56,297 nucleotides of DNA from Entrophospora sp. SA101 (Eukaryota > Glomeromycota > Glomeromycetes > Entrophosporales > Entrophosporaceae): NCBI GenBank assembly GCA_958430865.1, contig CAUDNR010002236.1:1-56297 (forward strand), written 5' to 3'. Under the pieces are notes generated by a model, which made no database searches, was not told where the DNA came from, and worked only from the letters and a program-made list of their open reading frames with translations. A program made the translations under genes and the position numbers. How positions within the stretch are numbered: position 1 is the stretch's first letter; each line of letters starts with the position of its first letter. Positions 44,154 to 56,297 of this stretch are shown in pieces.

Positions 44154-45710
44154 TATTAATAATTAATTAAACAGTGTTTTTAAATAATAATAATAATGAA
44201 AAGATGGATATAAATGCTATTATTATAATGTTTTTGAAAAGAGTTTTTTTTTTCAAAGGACGATGGAATGAAAAAGAAATTTTCTCTCTTTTTATATTGA
44301 AAATTACTGATCCAAATTTGTGATTATAACTATATTTAAAAAAAATACTATAATTTTGTTGTTTGAGAAATCGGTCAATGGGTACTTATACATTATATAT
44401 CGTATACATATAAATGCCTTGGTGTAAACTTAATCTGTAAGCGATTTCAAATAAAAAATGGAAATTTAAGAAAGAGAGATATATAAAACTAATTCGTCAA
44501 TGAAATATGTCATCTTTACTTTTCTTTGATTTGAATACTAAATATTATGATCATATGTACTGTATGTAAGTTTATTGCTCGACCATTAAGAGTGAAACCA
44601 GGAGAAAGGATTCCTTTGCAACTTTATAAGTTGAAATTAATAATATGTTAATCGTTATTAAGGCGTTGTTTGTTTTTATTTATTTACTTAAACTTAAAAA
44701 AAAATTTTTTTTGCTAATTATTTCCGTTTATTGAATATATTAAATCGACACCACTATCAATAATAATAATATCACATTCATCACACAATTTCTAATTTGT
44801 TTTTCTGTAAAATTGGATCAATCGGGTAGTTATGATGATTATTTAATGAAATGACTACGAAAAATTTGTTTGTATGTTTGTTGTGTTTGACACGATTTGG
44901 CTTGCTTATAGTTTGTTATATCCTTTTGGAGAATATTAGGGGAAAAACTCCATAGTCGGAACCTTACATATTTTTAGTATTTTTAATGATTCATATTCAT
45001 TACTATTACGCCGTTAGGGTGCTACAAGTTACAAATTCAAAATTTTGAATGTGATATTGCTATAGCACAAATATATTTCAAAATTGTAAGATGGAATAAA
45101 TAATGGCTAATCGTATTTAAAACGCGTAATGGTGTCTTTTATCGAATCAATATGATTTGAAAAAAAAAACTCTTTATTACATTAAAAACAAGCTTTTTTA
45201 GAGCCTAAAACATTTTTTATTTTGTTCTCAAAAAAGGCAATTAATTAATGAATGATATATATGTAAAATGATCAACTGAAAATCTTGATTTCCTATCATT
45301 GTGACATTAATAGGTAATTATAATAATAATAATAAATAAAAAATTATTCATTTATTACGTTTTCTATAACTAAATTATTTTTCTACTTGCGAAAATTTAA
45401 TAATAATATATGAATTAGATTTTGTCTGTATTAATAAATATCAATTTCTAACACCAATCAACATTAACAAGTTCATCTAATATTAATACTAAGAGTAGGT
45501 TTAAAACTAGAGCCATAAATTATAAAACTATGAAACGTTACGTTAAAATTAACTTTGGTGCATGAAGAGTGGATTAATATAAATATAAATAATAATAAGT
45601 ATAATAATAATAATATTAAATTAATAAAAAAACAAATAATAAAAAACTAAAATTAAAATTAAAAAAACATTGTCTAAAAATCAAGTCACACAAGTCCCTG
45701 CAGCAGGGTT
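44154..45710. other. Intergenic between Zn2Cys6 genes, copy 2
   Basis: Same as 20261-21817; nothing coding recognised. Confidence 0.4.
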
Positions 45711-45911
45711 TTAATGAGAGGGTACAGTAGGAGGATCGATTAATTTCTTTGCCATCTCTAGCTTTTTTTTCTTCTCCTCACCTCTAACACATTCTACTCT
45801 CCTCTTTTTACAATTTGCACAATTTATATTATTGTCACATCTGAGGTGTTTTCGACTGCATTCGTAGCAAGCTTTGAAGTACTTACATACTGTTTTATAG
45901 TTTTCCTTCAT
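45711..45911 (-). CDS. Mini Zn(II)2Cys6 protein (66 residues), copy 2
   Basis: Identical to the gene at 21818-22018: a single-exon zinc cluster (ACYECSRKHLRC, CANCKKRRVEC) with a short basic tail. The 1.36 kb that follows to the NPL4 stop has no recognised gene. Confidence 0.65.
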   Translation of the reverse strand: MKENYKTVCKYFKACYECSRKHLRCDNNINCANCKKRRVECVRGEEKKKKLEMAKKLIDPPTVPSH

Positions 45912-47268
45912 TTTGTTTTAAAAAATAATTTATAATTTTTTTTAAGTAACTAAGATGTATTAGAGATGACAATGATAATAATATTGTTGCTATTATTTGT
46001 TTTTTTTTTTTAAAAAAAGCCTGGGCATCAAAAGTATTTATTTATAAATGAAATTTTTAGGTCTTCAACATTGTTATTTCTTTTTTAATTTTTAGGAAAT
46101 GATGTAAAATGACAAGTGATTTTTGTAAATTATTTTTCTTTGTCATTTTACCAATGTAAAACAAATCTTTTTAAAAAAGTAATCTTTAAACGTTGAGTGA
46201 ATTCACGTTTGAGATTGAATAATTTCTCTTTGGAATACAGATACCAAAAATGTAAAATACAATTTCCACCCCCTTTTTTTTTTGGATTTAAAAACAAAAA
46301 AAATAGGTTCATTATTAAAATTCTGATACATTATTAGTGAATGATGAATGTTACTCTCCACAAATAAGAATCCCATGAAATTGATTAAATTAAAAAACAA
46401 TAATAATAATAATAAATAATGGTATTAATATTTCTTTATTAAATCTTTATTATAATAGATAAATTGAGTAAAAACTAAAAGAATTTGTTGCTATCACGTA
46501 TTGATTGATTTATTGGATTTCGAAAATTTTTTTTTTTTACAAGTTACATTTTTGGGTAGAACTAGTACCTATTATATCCTTGCCATGTCATCAAAATTCG
46601 TGATTCCGTTAGAACTTGAAGACTGATATAAACAATAATAACGAATTAGCAGGCATGAATAATAATGAGCAAGTCTATATATAGATATTTATATTGATAT
46701 AAACATCTCTCTCTATTTATTACAAGAAGAAGAAGAATATTTTCAGCATCCGTAAATTTCCAATAACCGAATGTTGCGTATTGATTAAATAAGATGTTAT
46801 TTTAGGAAACAATATTTCCGGTTATTAATAAATATGATATTTTCTTCAGAACCATACCAAGCGATTGTTTTAGTAAAATTATCACGTAAATTCCCTGCCT
46901 TGGGTTGTCTCTTCAAGTCGTAGTTCTTATTCGCCTGTATCCTTCTCACGCAGTCAGGGCCAAGAAAATTCGTTCTAACAAACTTTGTATAATATACAAA
47001 GTTATATGATGTAAAATACCCACTGGACTAATTTATTGTTTAATTTTTGCAAGAAAAAAATACAAAAACATATACGATTATAATATGATGATGATCATTG
47101 TAATGGTGATCGATGAATTTTAAGTTTATTAGCCAAACGTTATTGTATTTTTTATGTGAACAGAATTAAAAAAATTCAATATTAATACAAAAGAAAATAA
47201 TTTCCGTTCTCATTCGACTGCTTTTAATGTGCCAATTACACTTGGCAACTACGTTTAGAATTGAATCT

Positions 47269-47787
47269 TTAAAAGAAATCTTCTGTTTTGATGAATTGAT
47301 GATAGTAATAAATATTTAGTAAACAATCCATGACTTTTATATATGAATAAAAAAAATTTAAAGCGCTGTATGTGATATTTAAGACCTTACCATATTTCTC
47401 TCTCATGATTGCTAATAATGTTTGCCAACCAGGATTGATTGCTAATTGAACTGCATCGTTTGGTTCATGTGAAGTTGCGCATTTTACCAATGAGGAAAAG
47501 TCATTCTATAATATTGAATAAGTTAATAAATTAATTAATATTTAATAATTTATTTATATATTATCGTTATTTTTATTACCTGATCTAGAATATCTGTGCT
47601 TTTTATATAAGTTAATAATTGGAAATTAGAAAGTAATTCGTTATCAATGTCTTCACTGGATGTAGATCCAAGGTAAATATGTAAATTTCTTAAATCCTGA
47701 GTTTCCAATACACTTCTATTTGCAATTGGAAAAGTCTTTTTTGAAATGAAAAGAGGATTCGGATTGAATGGAAACCCATGCGTTACC

Positions 47788-47818
<31 letters not shown>

Positions 47819-49018
47819 TTTATTTATTATCGTTGTTGTTGTTGCTTTTGTTGTTAATTAATTTATCACAACAATAACAATAATCTTACATTAACCAACA
47901 GATATTCAACGGGAAAGCTAGGTTTTGCACTTTCTTTAACTTCAATACCGTATTTATTTTTATAATTATAAAATACTTCGGGCACATATCTTTTTGAGGT
48001 GCTCTCTTTTACTCTCATTATGCTTGGATCTACGCTAGGTTCAATAATGTCGGCAGATACCATGGCTGCACATGTGTTTGAAACTTGGTATGATGAAACA
48101 TCAATGTCACCATTTTCATTTCCTGTCACCACACACGTAACGAATCTACTATCAAATTGTTTGGATACGCACCATTTTGTATGCGTTGGATGCTTATTCT
48201 GCATTGTCGCTGAAAAACAACATTCTTGGGATGAAAGAAAATATGAATCAATGTGTCTTTTACAAATAACTTTTCCTTGTCCTGTTCCATCATCTACAAG
48301 ATCTGTGTAAATCATCCCGACCTATTATTATTAAAAAAAAAATAGTAAATAATTAAATATTTGCACTTCATTATAATCAATTAAATATCTATACAAAATT
48401 GTAAACATATATGTAGAACCTTAGTCAAACCACATTCCGCAGCAACTTCATCAATTAAACTTTCTTCATTCCATGGAAGTGTCAAGGACAACTCATTTAC
48501 TTCATCTTCTTGTGGTGGTTCATATATTGCTTCAACAACAGCTTTTACTCCTAGTGGTACGTCAGGATATGATTCATATCTACCATATAAATATCCAAAT
48601 CTTTGATATCCAGTAGATCGCCAAAAATTAATAAAATCATTAATTAAACTTGACACAGAAAATTCTACATGATCCACCATGCGATATTGCTAAAATTTAT
48701 TAACATATATAATTTTTTTTTTTAAGTATAACAAATTTTATTTTTCATGAAAAAAATAATTTTTTAATAAGGTTACTTGAAGTTGTAAGGTGACGGCGCT
48801 TGGTTGACATTTTGTACAAATCCCTTCAGGCCATGGTGCATGACCACTTGAACAATTAGTTTTTACTTTAAAGTCTGGTTCTTCTAATGGTGGAATAAAT
48901 TTCATATTCTGTTGTTGTTTGTTTTGTTTATTAATTTTACGTAAATAAGCATAGAATGACATGTGTTTTATCCCTTTTTCAGAAAGATATTTTGTATCGT
49001 AAGGCTACATACATATAT

Positions 49019-49057
<39 letters not shown>

Positions 49058-49935
49058 TAAAATAAACAAAACAATAAGTAATTTATAAGAAATATATAGA
49101 ACATTTTTAATATTCGTGAAATCTGTTCATGAAATCACTTACCTCTAACGGCATACAATAATCACACATTCCTTTTCCAGCATGTTTGCAACTACAAAAA
49201 AATTGTGTGAATATTAACAATGATAAATTCATTATAAAATATACATCTACATCAATCACACAAAAACATATATGTTCTCTTGTTCGTACAATTTAGGATC
49301 TCTTTCACGCTTTATCAGACCATCTTGTTTCTCAAACATATCATCAAGTGAAATTTGTTGTTGTTGTTGTTGTTGTATTTCAATTGAGTTTTTGTCAGTG
49401 CCGTTTTCTGTTCGTGTTGTCGTTGAACTTGACGACGATGCGTTTGATCCAGTTGTTGCTGTTGTTGTTGAATCGTTAAATGTAACAAAAACAAGAGCTC
49501 CATGACTTTTAAGAAAAAAGTTAAATTGGTTAAAAAATTAAAAGATTTGTAAATCTTATTTTAATTTTTATGTACCTAAGTCCTATTTGACTAAGAGTTT
49601 GGCCTGCTAACTGAATTATCGGTTGAGAAGTAGTTGGCCTGTCAGAAATAGCAATAGTTGAAAGGTCGCTTAAATTATATTGTTTTGCTATCTATAATAG
49701 TAACGAACGATCAAAACAATTGTTTTAAATAAAAAACATAAATAATATAGATAAATTTAACAAGGTAATATTGAAAATTATTACCTTTTCTCCTAATGAA
49801 GTTACATCTTCATTTGGATCAACTTCCATGCGAACAGTTCCTTCTTTTGAGCGTAATCGTACTAACTTCAAACAAACAAAGGGTTAAATATTGATATATA
49901 TTAAACAATATATTTTATAAAAAAGTTTTTACCAT
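47269..49935 (-). CDS. NPL4: NPL4, ubiquitin-binding cofactor of Cdc48/p97, copy 2
   Basis: Exons are those of copy 1 shifted by 23893 (exons 6-11) or 23895 (exons 1-5). The start codon is 49935-49933 as a three-base coding exon and the stop ends at 47269. All exons translate identically to the first copy, with intact zinc motifs and MPN-like domain. Intron 5 carries the AT repeat with one extra unit (49021-49054). Both copies look functional, so the cell would have two NPL4 genes if the duplication is real. Confidence 0.88.
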
Positions 49936-50514
49936 ATTTTCGTTTATTAATGTTGTAAATTGTTAATATGATAAGAAAATATCAAGACAAAAATTTTTAT
50001 TGTCTTAATGTAGGGAGGGACTTGAAGAAATATTTTGATGTATGCATGCATATGATGATGTAATTTAAAACGTAACTAAAAATGTAATCCAATAATCATA
50101 ATCACATGACATAATACATTCCCCATCTTGGTTAAATTTAATTAATATATAATTTTAAACTATTAATTTTGAATTTGTTCTAAACTATATATTACATTTG
50201 ATCCCTTATAAAACTAAAATCAATGAACCCAAAAATCTGTTAGTAATATTTGTCTAAAAAGAATTTTTTCAGTTGAGCATTTTCATTAATTCAACTCAAA
50301 TGAGAAAGTAAAGGATCATATAATTGGTCAGTTTCGTGAGTAGAGGCAGTAGCCAAAAAAAATAAACTTATTTCTTAAAGCAAATAATAGGAAAATCTCC
50401 TGCTTCAATTGTGAGAATTTCTTTTTATTTTTTGACTATGTTAATTGATGCCGATCTGGGCAAAATTTTTTAAGAGGGAATTTTACCATGCAGATCCTTT
50501 CCTTCAATTTTTAA
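49936..50514. promoter_or_regulatory. Shared upstream region of NPL4 and carrier gene, copy 2
   Basis: Duplicate of 26041-26619, with the same divergent arrangement and spacing. Confidence 0.5.
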
Positions 50515-52019
50515 ATGAATCAAAGTAAATAATTTGTTTTTAATTAATAATTAGTATATAAAACAAATTGTTTATTTACTCTGTTTGGTTTTGGTTTGCA
50601 TTTAGATTTTAATTACAACAATAATGATAACGATAATAATGATCTTGTTAAACAACAACAAATAGCGTCATCACAATCGTCTTCCTCTACATCACCTCCT
50701 TTAGCTTCAACAAAGCTTTCTTCGATAGAAACTGGCATTTGTGGTGCAGTTGCTGGTATGGTATCTAGGTAAAATTCAAGAATATCAATTTTACCTAATA
50801 ATAATCTATATGATTTTCTAATTATTAATATTAATTATTTAATAAAGATTTGTTTCTTCACCATTGGATGTTGTAAAGATCAGATTACAAGTAAAGATCG
50901 ATAATCAAAATCAAGTAATATTTATCATAAATTACTTATTAATATTATCATTTATTACAGCTTCAATCGGGAAAATCAAAGGAATTTAATAATAATAAAT
51001 TAGTTAATATTAATAATAATATTGGTAATATTAAATATACTGGGATGATTAATGCATTCAAAACAATAATTCACGAAGAAGGAATAAAGGTAAAGAAACT
51101 GGTTGATTGATTAATTAAACTAAATCATATTGATTTTGTTGTTATTATTAGAGTTTATGGAAGGGTAATCTTTCAGCGGAATTTTTATATTTATCGTATG
51201 GATCCATACAATTTTTGACATATCAAAAAATACATAATTTATTCTTAAATTACGAAAAGAACAATTCATCATCATTATCAGTATTATTATCAAACAAAAC
51301 ATTACAATCATTTATTGCTGGTGGAATATGTGGAAGTACTGCCACCTTCTTGACATATCCTTTTGATATATTAAGAACTAGATTTGCTGCACAAGGAGAA
51401 ACAAAGTTATATAATGGAATCATGGATGCAATTAGACAAATTCATTCTCAAGAAGGATTTAAAGGATTTTATAAAGGATTGACCGCATCAATTATGCAAA
51501 TTATTCCCTATATGGGTTTAATGTTTGGTAGCTTTGAATTATTTAAAAAAACATTTGAACAATTCGAGGTAAATTTAAAGAAATCAAAAATCAAAAAATT
51601 CATCTATTTACTATTTATTTATGTTCAAAATTTACTAATAAAAACAATATCAACTACAATAACCAAAATCATAACAGGAAAAAAATCAATATTTAAAAAT
51701 GTTTTCATCAACAAATGATATGATTATAGGAGCAATGTCTGGTATAATAAGTAAAACAGGTGTATTTCCATTAGATTTAATACGTAAACGTATGCAATTA
51801 CAAATACCTCCTTCACCAAAACAAAAATATTTTTTTATAAATTATATTCCTTTATATACCAATTCAATAATAGTTAATATTAAAACTATCATAAGAAATG
51901 AAGGTTTCTGTGGGCTTTATAGAGGTTTAACTCCTGCTATAATTAAAGCTGCTCCTGTTAGCGCTGTAACTTTTTTCGCTTATAATAAAACTAGAGAAGT
52001 TTTAGAAAAATTACATTAA
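50515..52019 (+). CDS. TPC1: Mitochondrial carrier, thiamine-pyrophosphate transporter type, copy 2
   Basis: Six exons equal to those of 26620-28124 shifted by 23895 (50515-50524, 50606-50768, 50848-50914, 50961-51089, 51152-51568, 51678-52019). The three PxD carrier signatures and all splice sites are retained and the predicted protein is identical. The following 0.78 kb (52020-52797) repeats the TTCGAA-word and telomere-like intergenic DNA of copy 1. Confidence 0.84.
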
Positions 52020-52797
52020 TTATAAATATGGTAAAGATTTATTTTATTACTGCATATTTCATGTTTTCATTCATGCACCTAGCGTTCATAACCGAAAAGC
52101 AAGTTTTTACGAGTATTCGAATATCAATCTATTTACGAATATTCGAATAAATTTAAGTTCATTTCATAATTATTTGGTACTCATAATTATTTTTGGTATT
52201 TTTAATATTCAAACATTCAAGCAACAGTAATAGTAATGATTTATAAGATATTTTATCTATTAATTATGATTATTAATTATACAAATGATATAATAATTAT
52301 TTTAATAAATAAGGGTACCCATAATTACTATGAATATTCTTTATAATTACTGTGGGAGTGATATATTCGTAATTATTCATATTAATAAGGGTATTCGTGA
52401 TTATAATTATATTAAACGAATATTTGAATAGGGTTAGGGGTTATGGTTAGGAACCCCCACACACCAAGATTCCTAATACCAAATAATTAATATTTGACTG
52501 TTTCCTGGTTAAAATATCCCGTTCTTCAAATAACTCCCCAAGGTAATACATACAACAGGATAAAGATTCGATCAGATTGATAAGGATCTATTTACCAGCG
52601 AATGGTTTTGGTTATGATTTGATTTGGATTATTATTTATTTTATTTTATTGTCAAAAAGTTATTTTGAATCTGGAGTTCTTTTTTTTTAATATATGTTAT
52701 CAAGCAAAAACAATTTTGATTTATTTGATAAGATGGTATTAGTAACCTCCTTCTAATGTCAAAATTTGGGAATTCCATTTGATTCATCTAGAGAGAG

Positions 52798-53028
52798 ATG
52801 ACTAAATACTTAAATCATCACAAGTTTTTTTCTGAAGGAAACAAAGATATTCTTAAAGATCACGATTCCGTAAATCTTTTGTGCGCAATTATTTGTGTGT
52901 GTGATGACTACAATCTTATAAGAAGACCGAATTATTTGTTGCATTCGAAAAGAGGAAGAAAAAGTGATATTAGTAAAATTGGTTATAGCACTAATCAAAT
53001 GATACACAATTTAGAATACACAATTTAA
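52798..53028 (+). CDS. Hypothetical short open frame, copy 2
   Basis: Identical to 28903-29133, with the same doubts: no recognised family and an antisense frame of similar length. Confidence 0.25.
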   Translation: MTKYLNHHKFFSEGNKDILKDHDSVNLLCAIICVCDDYNLIRRPNYLLHSKRGRKSDISKIGYSTNQMIHNLEYTI

Positions 53029-53087
53029 GAAATTTGTGCACTACATTTATTGTTTCTCAAACTTTCCACAATTTGTAGAAATAAATA

Positions 53088-54346
53088 ATGAATAGTAATA
53101 ATAGTAATAGTAGCGATAGTGATAGTAACAATGATGATTCAAGGCCTTCCAACAACAATTTATCAAATACAAAAGACACTCCAAATGTTAGTAATACATC
53201 AACAACATCAACAACCAATGCTAGCATTAACAATAGCAATAGTTTAAGTAGTAATAGTAGCAATAGTGGTAACGGAGTTAGTAATAGTAACGGTAACAAT
53301 AATGCTAATAGTATAAATAATGGCGTTCCAAAAGCTTCAAAGAATGCTCCCGCGATAAACATTTTTTCAAATGATGGGAGTTTTTTGGATCGTTTTAAAA
53401 AAATGAAAGCAGAGGAAGATGAAAAAAAGAAACAACTTGAAGCTTTAGAAAGGTGAGGAATTAAAGAAATATATAGATTTATACATTTATAATTGTTCTT
53501 TTGATAAGGAATTTATAGAGACAAAGAAAATAAGTAAATAGAAAGTAAGAAAGAAAAACCATTTGGTCATTTTTTCTTTGATCCAAGATATATACACACA
53601 TATACATTATATTATACATTTATATACATATATATTGTATGTATATTTATATATTTATATGCATATATATTGTATGTATGCATATTTGATATGGCTGATT
53701 AAGAGGAACAGGTTTCAATTTTTGATTAATATGATTAATATATCAAGATAATTAATTAGTCTCTTAGAATAACAAAAGAAAAGTTTCTTCAGGAATTGTT
53801 TGATTTTTCTTTTTACTTACAACACTATTTTAACAATTTAAAAATAAAATTTTTTCCTTTAAAAAATTTACTTTTAAAAACAATCATCGAATTAAATCGT
53901 AATTGTTTTTTTTAATATCATTTGATTCTTCATTCATTTTATTATATTTAATGTGTAAAATAAAATCTTTTTTCAAAAAATATATAATACTATATATATA
54001 TATGTATTATTAGGAAGAAGGCATTCGAAGATCGAATTGTAAGTATCAATTATCAATTATTATTGACGGGTATTTTCATTTATCAAGTAATATCTTTATT
54101 CATTATTTCAAATCACTAAATACATTGTGTTTTTATTCTTAACAGAAAAATCGAGGAAAACGTAAAGTTAATCCATCATCATCATCAGACATCGAACCTG
54201 AACCAAAACGTGTAAATGCGGATGATGAAAGTCGTGATGCCACTACATTAGATCCAAAGGCAAATGCATATCTTAAGGAAATGCAAAAATACAATGAAAG
54301 GTTATGTAAAGATGAAACAGGTCATGTACGTCCTTTGGTAAAATGA
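53088..54346 (+). CDS. TRIR-like protein, copy 2
   Basis: Exons 53088-53452, 54014-54038 and 54146-54346, identical in product to 29193-30451, with the NIFSNDGSFLDRFKKM block and the RPLVK C-terminus. The one-base A-run difference between the copies lies just after the stop codon, in the 3' region. Confidence 0.74.
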
Positions 54347-54858
54347 TAATGATACTATACGATAAATTATTTTGGAAATTAAAACCAAAAAATCAATCAT
54401 CGAATAAATATATATTTTATATCTTATCTTTCATATTAAAAACAAAAAACGAAAAAGTTACGTTTTTTTTCTTATAATTAATGATCTATTTATTTATTAT
54501 TTGTAGTCTTTATTAATATGTATATATATATATATATATTTTTTCTATCTATATATTCTTTTTACTATTAGGAAATGAATAATAGTATTAAACGAATGTG
54601 TGCCATAATAGTTGCATATCTATATAATAATACATTTTATTAATAGAAGAAAAAATAATATTTATATTTGATCTTTTCTAGTTTTCTCTATTATTGTTTT
54701 TTTTTTTCAAAAAAATTTTATTATTATTATTATTGTTAGAAATGATAATATAAAAATAAAGAAATTGATTAAATCTACCCCAAAACTCCAAATAAATTAT
54801 TAAAATCTATCCAAACATCTCCCAATAATTAATTAATTAAAAAAATAATATTATTAAA

Positions 54859-55569
54859 TTATTTTTCACCTGATTGTGGTATAAGATAGTAAGGTGAAGC
54901 TAGTATTTTACCAGCTTTTTCACAAGCAACCAACCATTCAGGTTTCACGATTGGTATATTACCTTCAATTGCTCGTTGATACTCAATACCACCTTGTGCA
55001 TTACATATTAAATGAGTTGTGTCAGGTCCAACATGTTCTTCATATTTTGCACCAATTCTTTTTATAATTTCAATTAATTCTTGTTTACTTTTTGGTTTTA
55101 TATTATCACTTTCACCAATACCGTTATTGTCGTGATCACCATCGTCGTCGTTGTCGTTCTCGTCGTCACCACCATCAACAAGATTACCAAAACAAATATT
55201 TATATCGGTCAAATTCTCTAATTTATTTCTGATTTTATCCGATCCAGGTGATGAATTCTCTCCAAACTCTTTTAATATGGCTTCTTGAAGTGACCAAAAA
55301 TCTCGACTCTGGGCTGATTCTTGCTCGTAGTTACGAGCAACATTAATGTTCACTATACTGCCTGAAGAAACACCAGGTGGAAGTAGAAGTGAGGGAAACT
55401 CAATAAGGTGATGTTCTTCTGTCAACAAGATTGCCTACATTTAAAAATTTGTTATTTATTTTACCTGTTTATTTAATTTTTGTAATTATATATTATTATT
55501 ATATTTATAATTTCTATTTACCATTCCAGCATCAAGTTTTCCCACAGTAAATTGAACAGATGTAGCCAT
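54859..55569 (-). CDS. Chs5-like exomer protein without FN3 domain (complete copy)
   Basis: Exon 1 is 55569-55522 (16 codons) and exon 2 is 55434-54859, separated by an 87-bp GT-AG intron; the product has 207 residues. The N-terminus [29 protein letters not shown] matches Chs5, the scaffold of the exomer coat that carries cargo such as chitin synthase from the trans-Golgi to the surface. Residues about 93-200 are a BRCT domain (TTHLICNAQGG; NIPIVKPEWLVACEKAGKI). In yeast Chs5 an FN3 domain lies between these parts and the protein is about 670 residues; here only some 15 residues (SSPGSDKIRNKLENL) separate them, an Asp/Asn-rich loop is inserted in the BRCT domain, and the long acidic tail is absent. 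It is the only complete copy in the window. Confidence 0.8.
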
Positions 55570-55875
55570 TTTTATTTTATTTTAAAGCTTATTGTTGTAT
55601 TTTATATTTTGTTACACAGTTAACTTTGCATCAAAAATTTTTATATTTTGGGCATTTGAAATAACAGAATAATGTCAGAAATTAGTTATCAAATGCGTAA
55701 TCATATTAGAAAAAACAGTTTTAATAAACGTCATATTAAACATTAATTATTTAAATAATGTAACATAATAATAATAATAATAATAACAATAGACAATATT
55801 TAGCTAATTAATTTAACAAAAATGGGTTATATAAAACCATCGCTGAATAATTTACCGTGAGTGATTTGGAGTACA
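55570..55875. promoter_or_regulatory. Upstream region of the Chs5-like gene
   Basis: This 306 bp lies between the Chs5-like start codon and the Fanzor tail. It contains a TAATAA run at 55768-55786 and no coding frame. It is absent from copy 1, so the truncated gene there has lost its promoter. Confidence 0.5.
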
Positions 55876-56297
55876 TGACATTTTCACCATCACTACTCGA
55901 ATCAATTATCACTGCCTGACTTTTATTGACTAACAAGTAAATCTTATTACACTAAATCAGGAAGATCCAAATCCTCCCTATAGCTAATTGTGGCTTCATA
56001 GAAAGTCATCATTGCTGATGCTGCTGCCAGCTAGACATATCCTGCCACAGTTAAAATGGCAGCAGAGAGGTCAGTAAGTCCCCCTTATAAATGGATCGGG
56101 TCTCTCTCCATAAGTGTTTGTGTGCAAAAAAATGTTCCTTATGTTATGGGCAGCATTAACATCTCAATTCCAATGTGTCAGACAGACTGATTTGCAGACT
56201 CTGACAGACCAAAATTTTTTATGCTTATCAAACCACCCATCACACAAAGAACAGACTGAGGAAGTACAGAACTCATCAATGTTCACCACCCTGCAGT
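55876..56297 (-). pseudogene. Fanzor 3' end, copy 2 (runs off the window)
   Basis: The last 422 bp match 32224-32645 with five differences, all between positions matching 32511 and 32567. The visible part encodes VVNIDEFCTSSVCSLC (RuvC-II Glu and zinc Cys), a KFWSVRVC stretch intact here but with a stop in copy 1, and WN-stop-DVNAAHNI, with TGA at 56164-56166 where copy 1 has CAA. The catalytic Asp codon follows at 56161-56163. The gene continues beyond the window, so the state of the rest is unknown; the TGA already truncates it before the last catalytic residue. Confidence 0.8.

Larger units (their letters stand above)
34775..55288. repeat. Segmental duplication, copy 2 (20.5 kb)
   Basis: Counterpart of 11731-31394. 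It is longer by 850 bp, accounted for by an 849-bp tandem duplication at 35732-37429, plus two bases in an AT repeat and minus one base in an A run. The complete Chs5-like gene exists only on this side, so copy 2 better represents the ancestral right end. Confidence 0.93.

Noticed and set aside
1..56297. tRNA, rRNA genes, CRISPR arrays or bacterial operons
   Set aside because: No cloverleaf with A and B boxes, no rRNA blocks and no regularly spaced repeats were seen; intron-bearing genes point to eukaryotic DNA.

Overview
The window is AT-rich nuclear DNA from a fungus. Short GT-AG introns (mostly 50-110 bp), dispersed protein-kinase fragments with a CxxC...WCxxC zinc ribbon, tiny Zn2Cys6 proteins and a dense load of decayed transposons are typical of arbuscular mycorrhizal fungi (Glomeromycotina, Rhizophagus-like). 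The assignment rests on sequence style and protein families only; no database was searched and all exon boundaries were placed by eye from frame, splice sites and family motifs.

Layout. (1) 1-2854: a DNA transposon with 28-bp terminal inverted repeats, TA target duplication and a four-exon DDE transposase. (2) 2855-9460: gene-poor DNA with MITE-like hairpins, a broken kinase (4358-5106) and a 0.6-kb degenerate TTCGAA-rich array. (3) 9465-12334: a protein kinase gene whose zinc-ribbon plus N-lobe module is present three times in tandem ahead of a single C-lobe, with all three inter-module introns in phase 0 at the homologous position. (4) 12342-19800: transposon graveyard (pogo/Tigger with a Mutator-type MITE inside it, gag remnant, LTR-like DNA, inverted repeats). 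(5) 19820-31394: ordinary genes: two mini Zn2Cys6 proteins, NPL4 (Cdc48 cofactor), a mitochondrial thiamine-pyrophosphate-type carrier, a TRIR-like protein and a Chs5-like exomer protein. (6) 31395-34072: a local rearrangement followed by a decayed Fanzor gene (eukaryotic TnpB relative) on the minus strand, then a 10-N gap. (7) 34083-56297: a second copy of almost everything from the kinase C-lobe to the Chs5-like gene, followed by the 3' end of a second Fanzor copy.

The dominant structural fact is a tandem segmental duplication: 11731-31394 and 34775-55288 look identical apart from one base change that I noticed, an 849-bp tandem duplication, a two-base AT-repeat change and a one-base A-run change. 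The left edge lies inside the C-lobes of two diverged kinase paralogs. The right edge lies in the Chs5-like gene next to Fanzor copies that differ from each other by about 1%. The assembly gap between the copies means an assembly artefact must be excluded.

The most unusual items are the triple N-lobe kinase with potential cassette exons, the Fanzor pair with an identical 3' non-coding tail that could hold a guide RNA scaffold, and the duplication itself. NPL4 and the carrier gene are divergent and share one 0.58-kb upstream region. The TRIR-like and Chs5-like genes are convergent. The housekeeping genes look intact in both copies except Chs5, which is complete only in the second.
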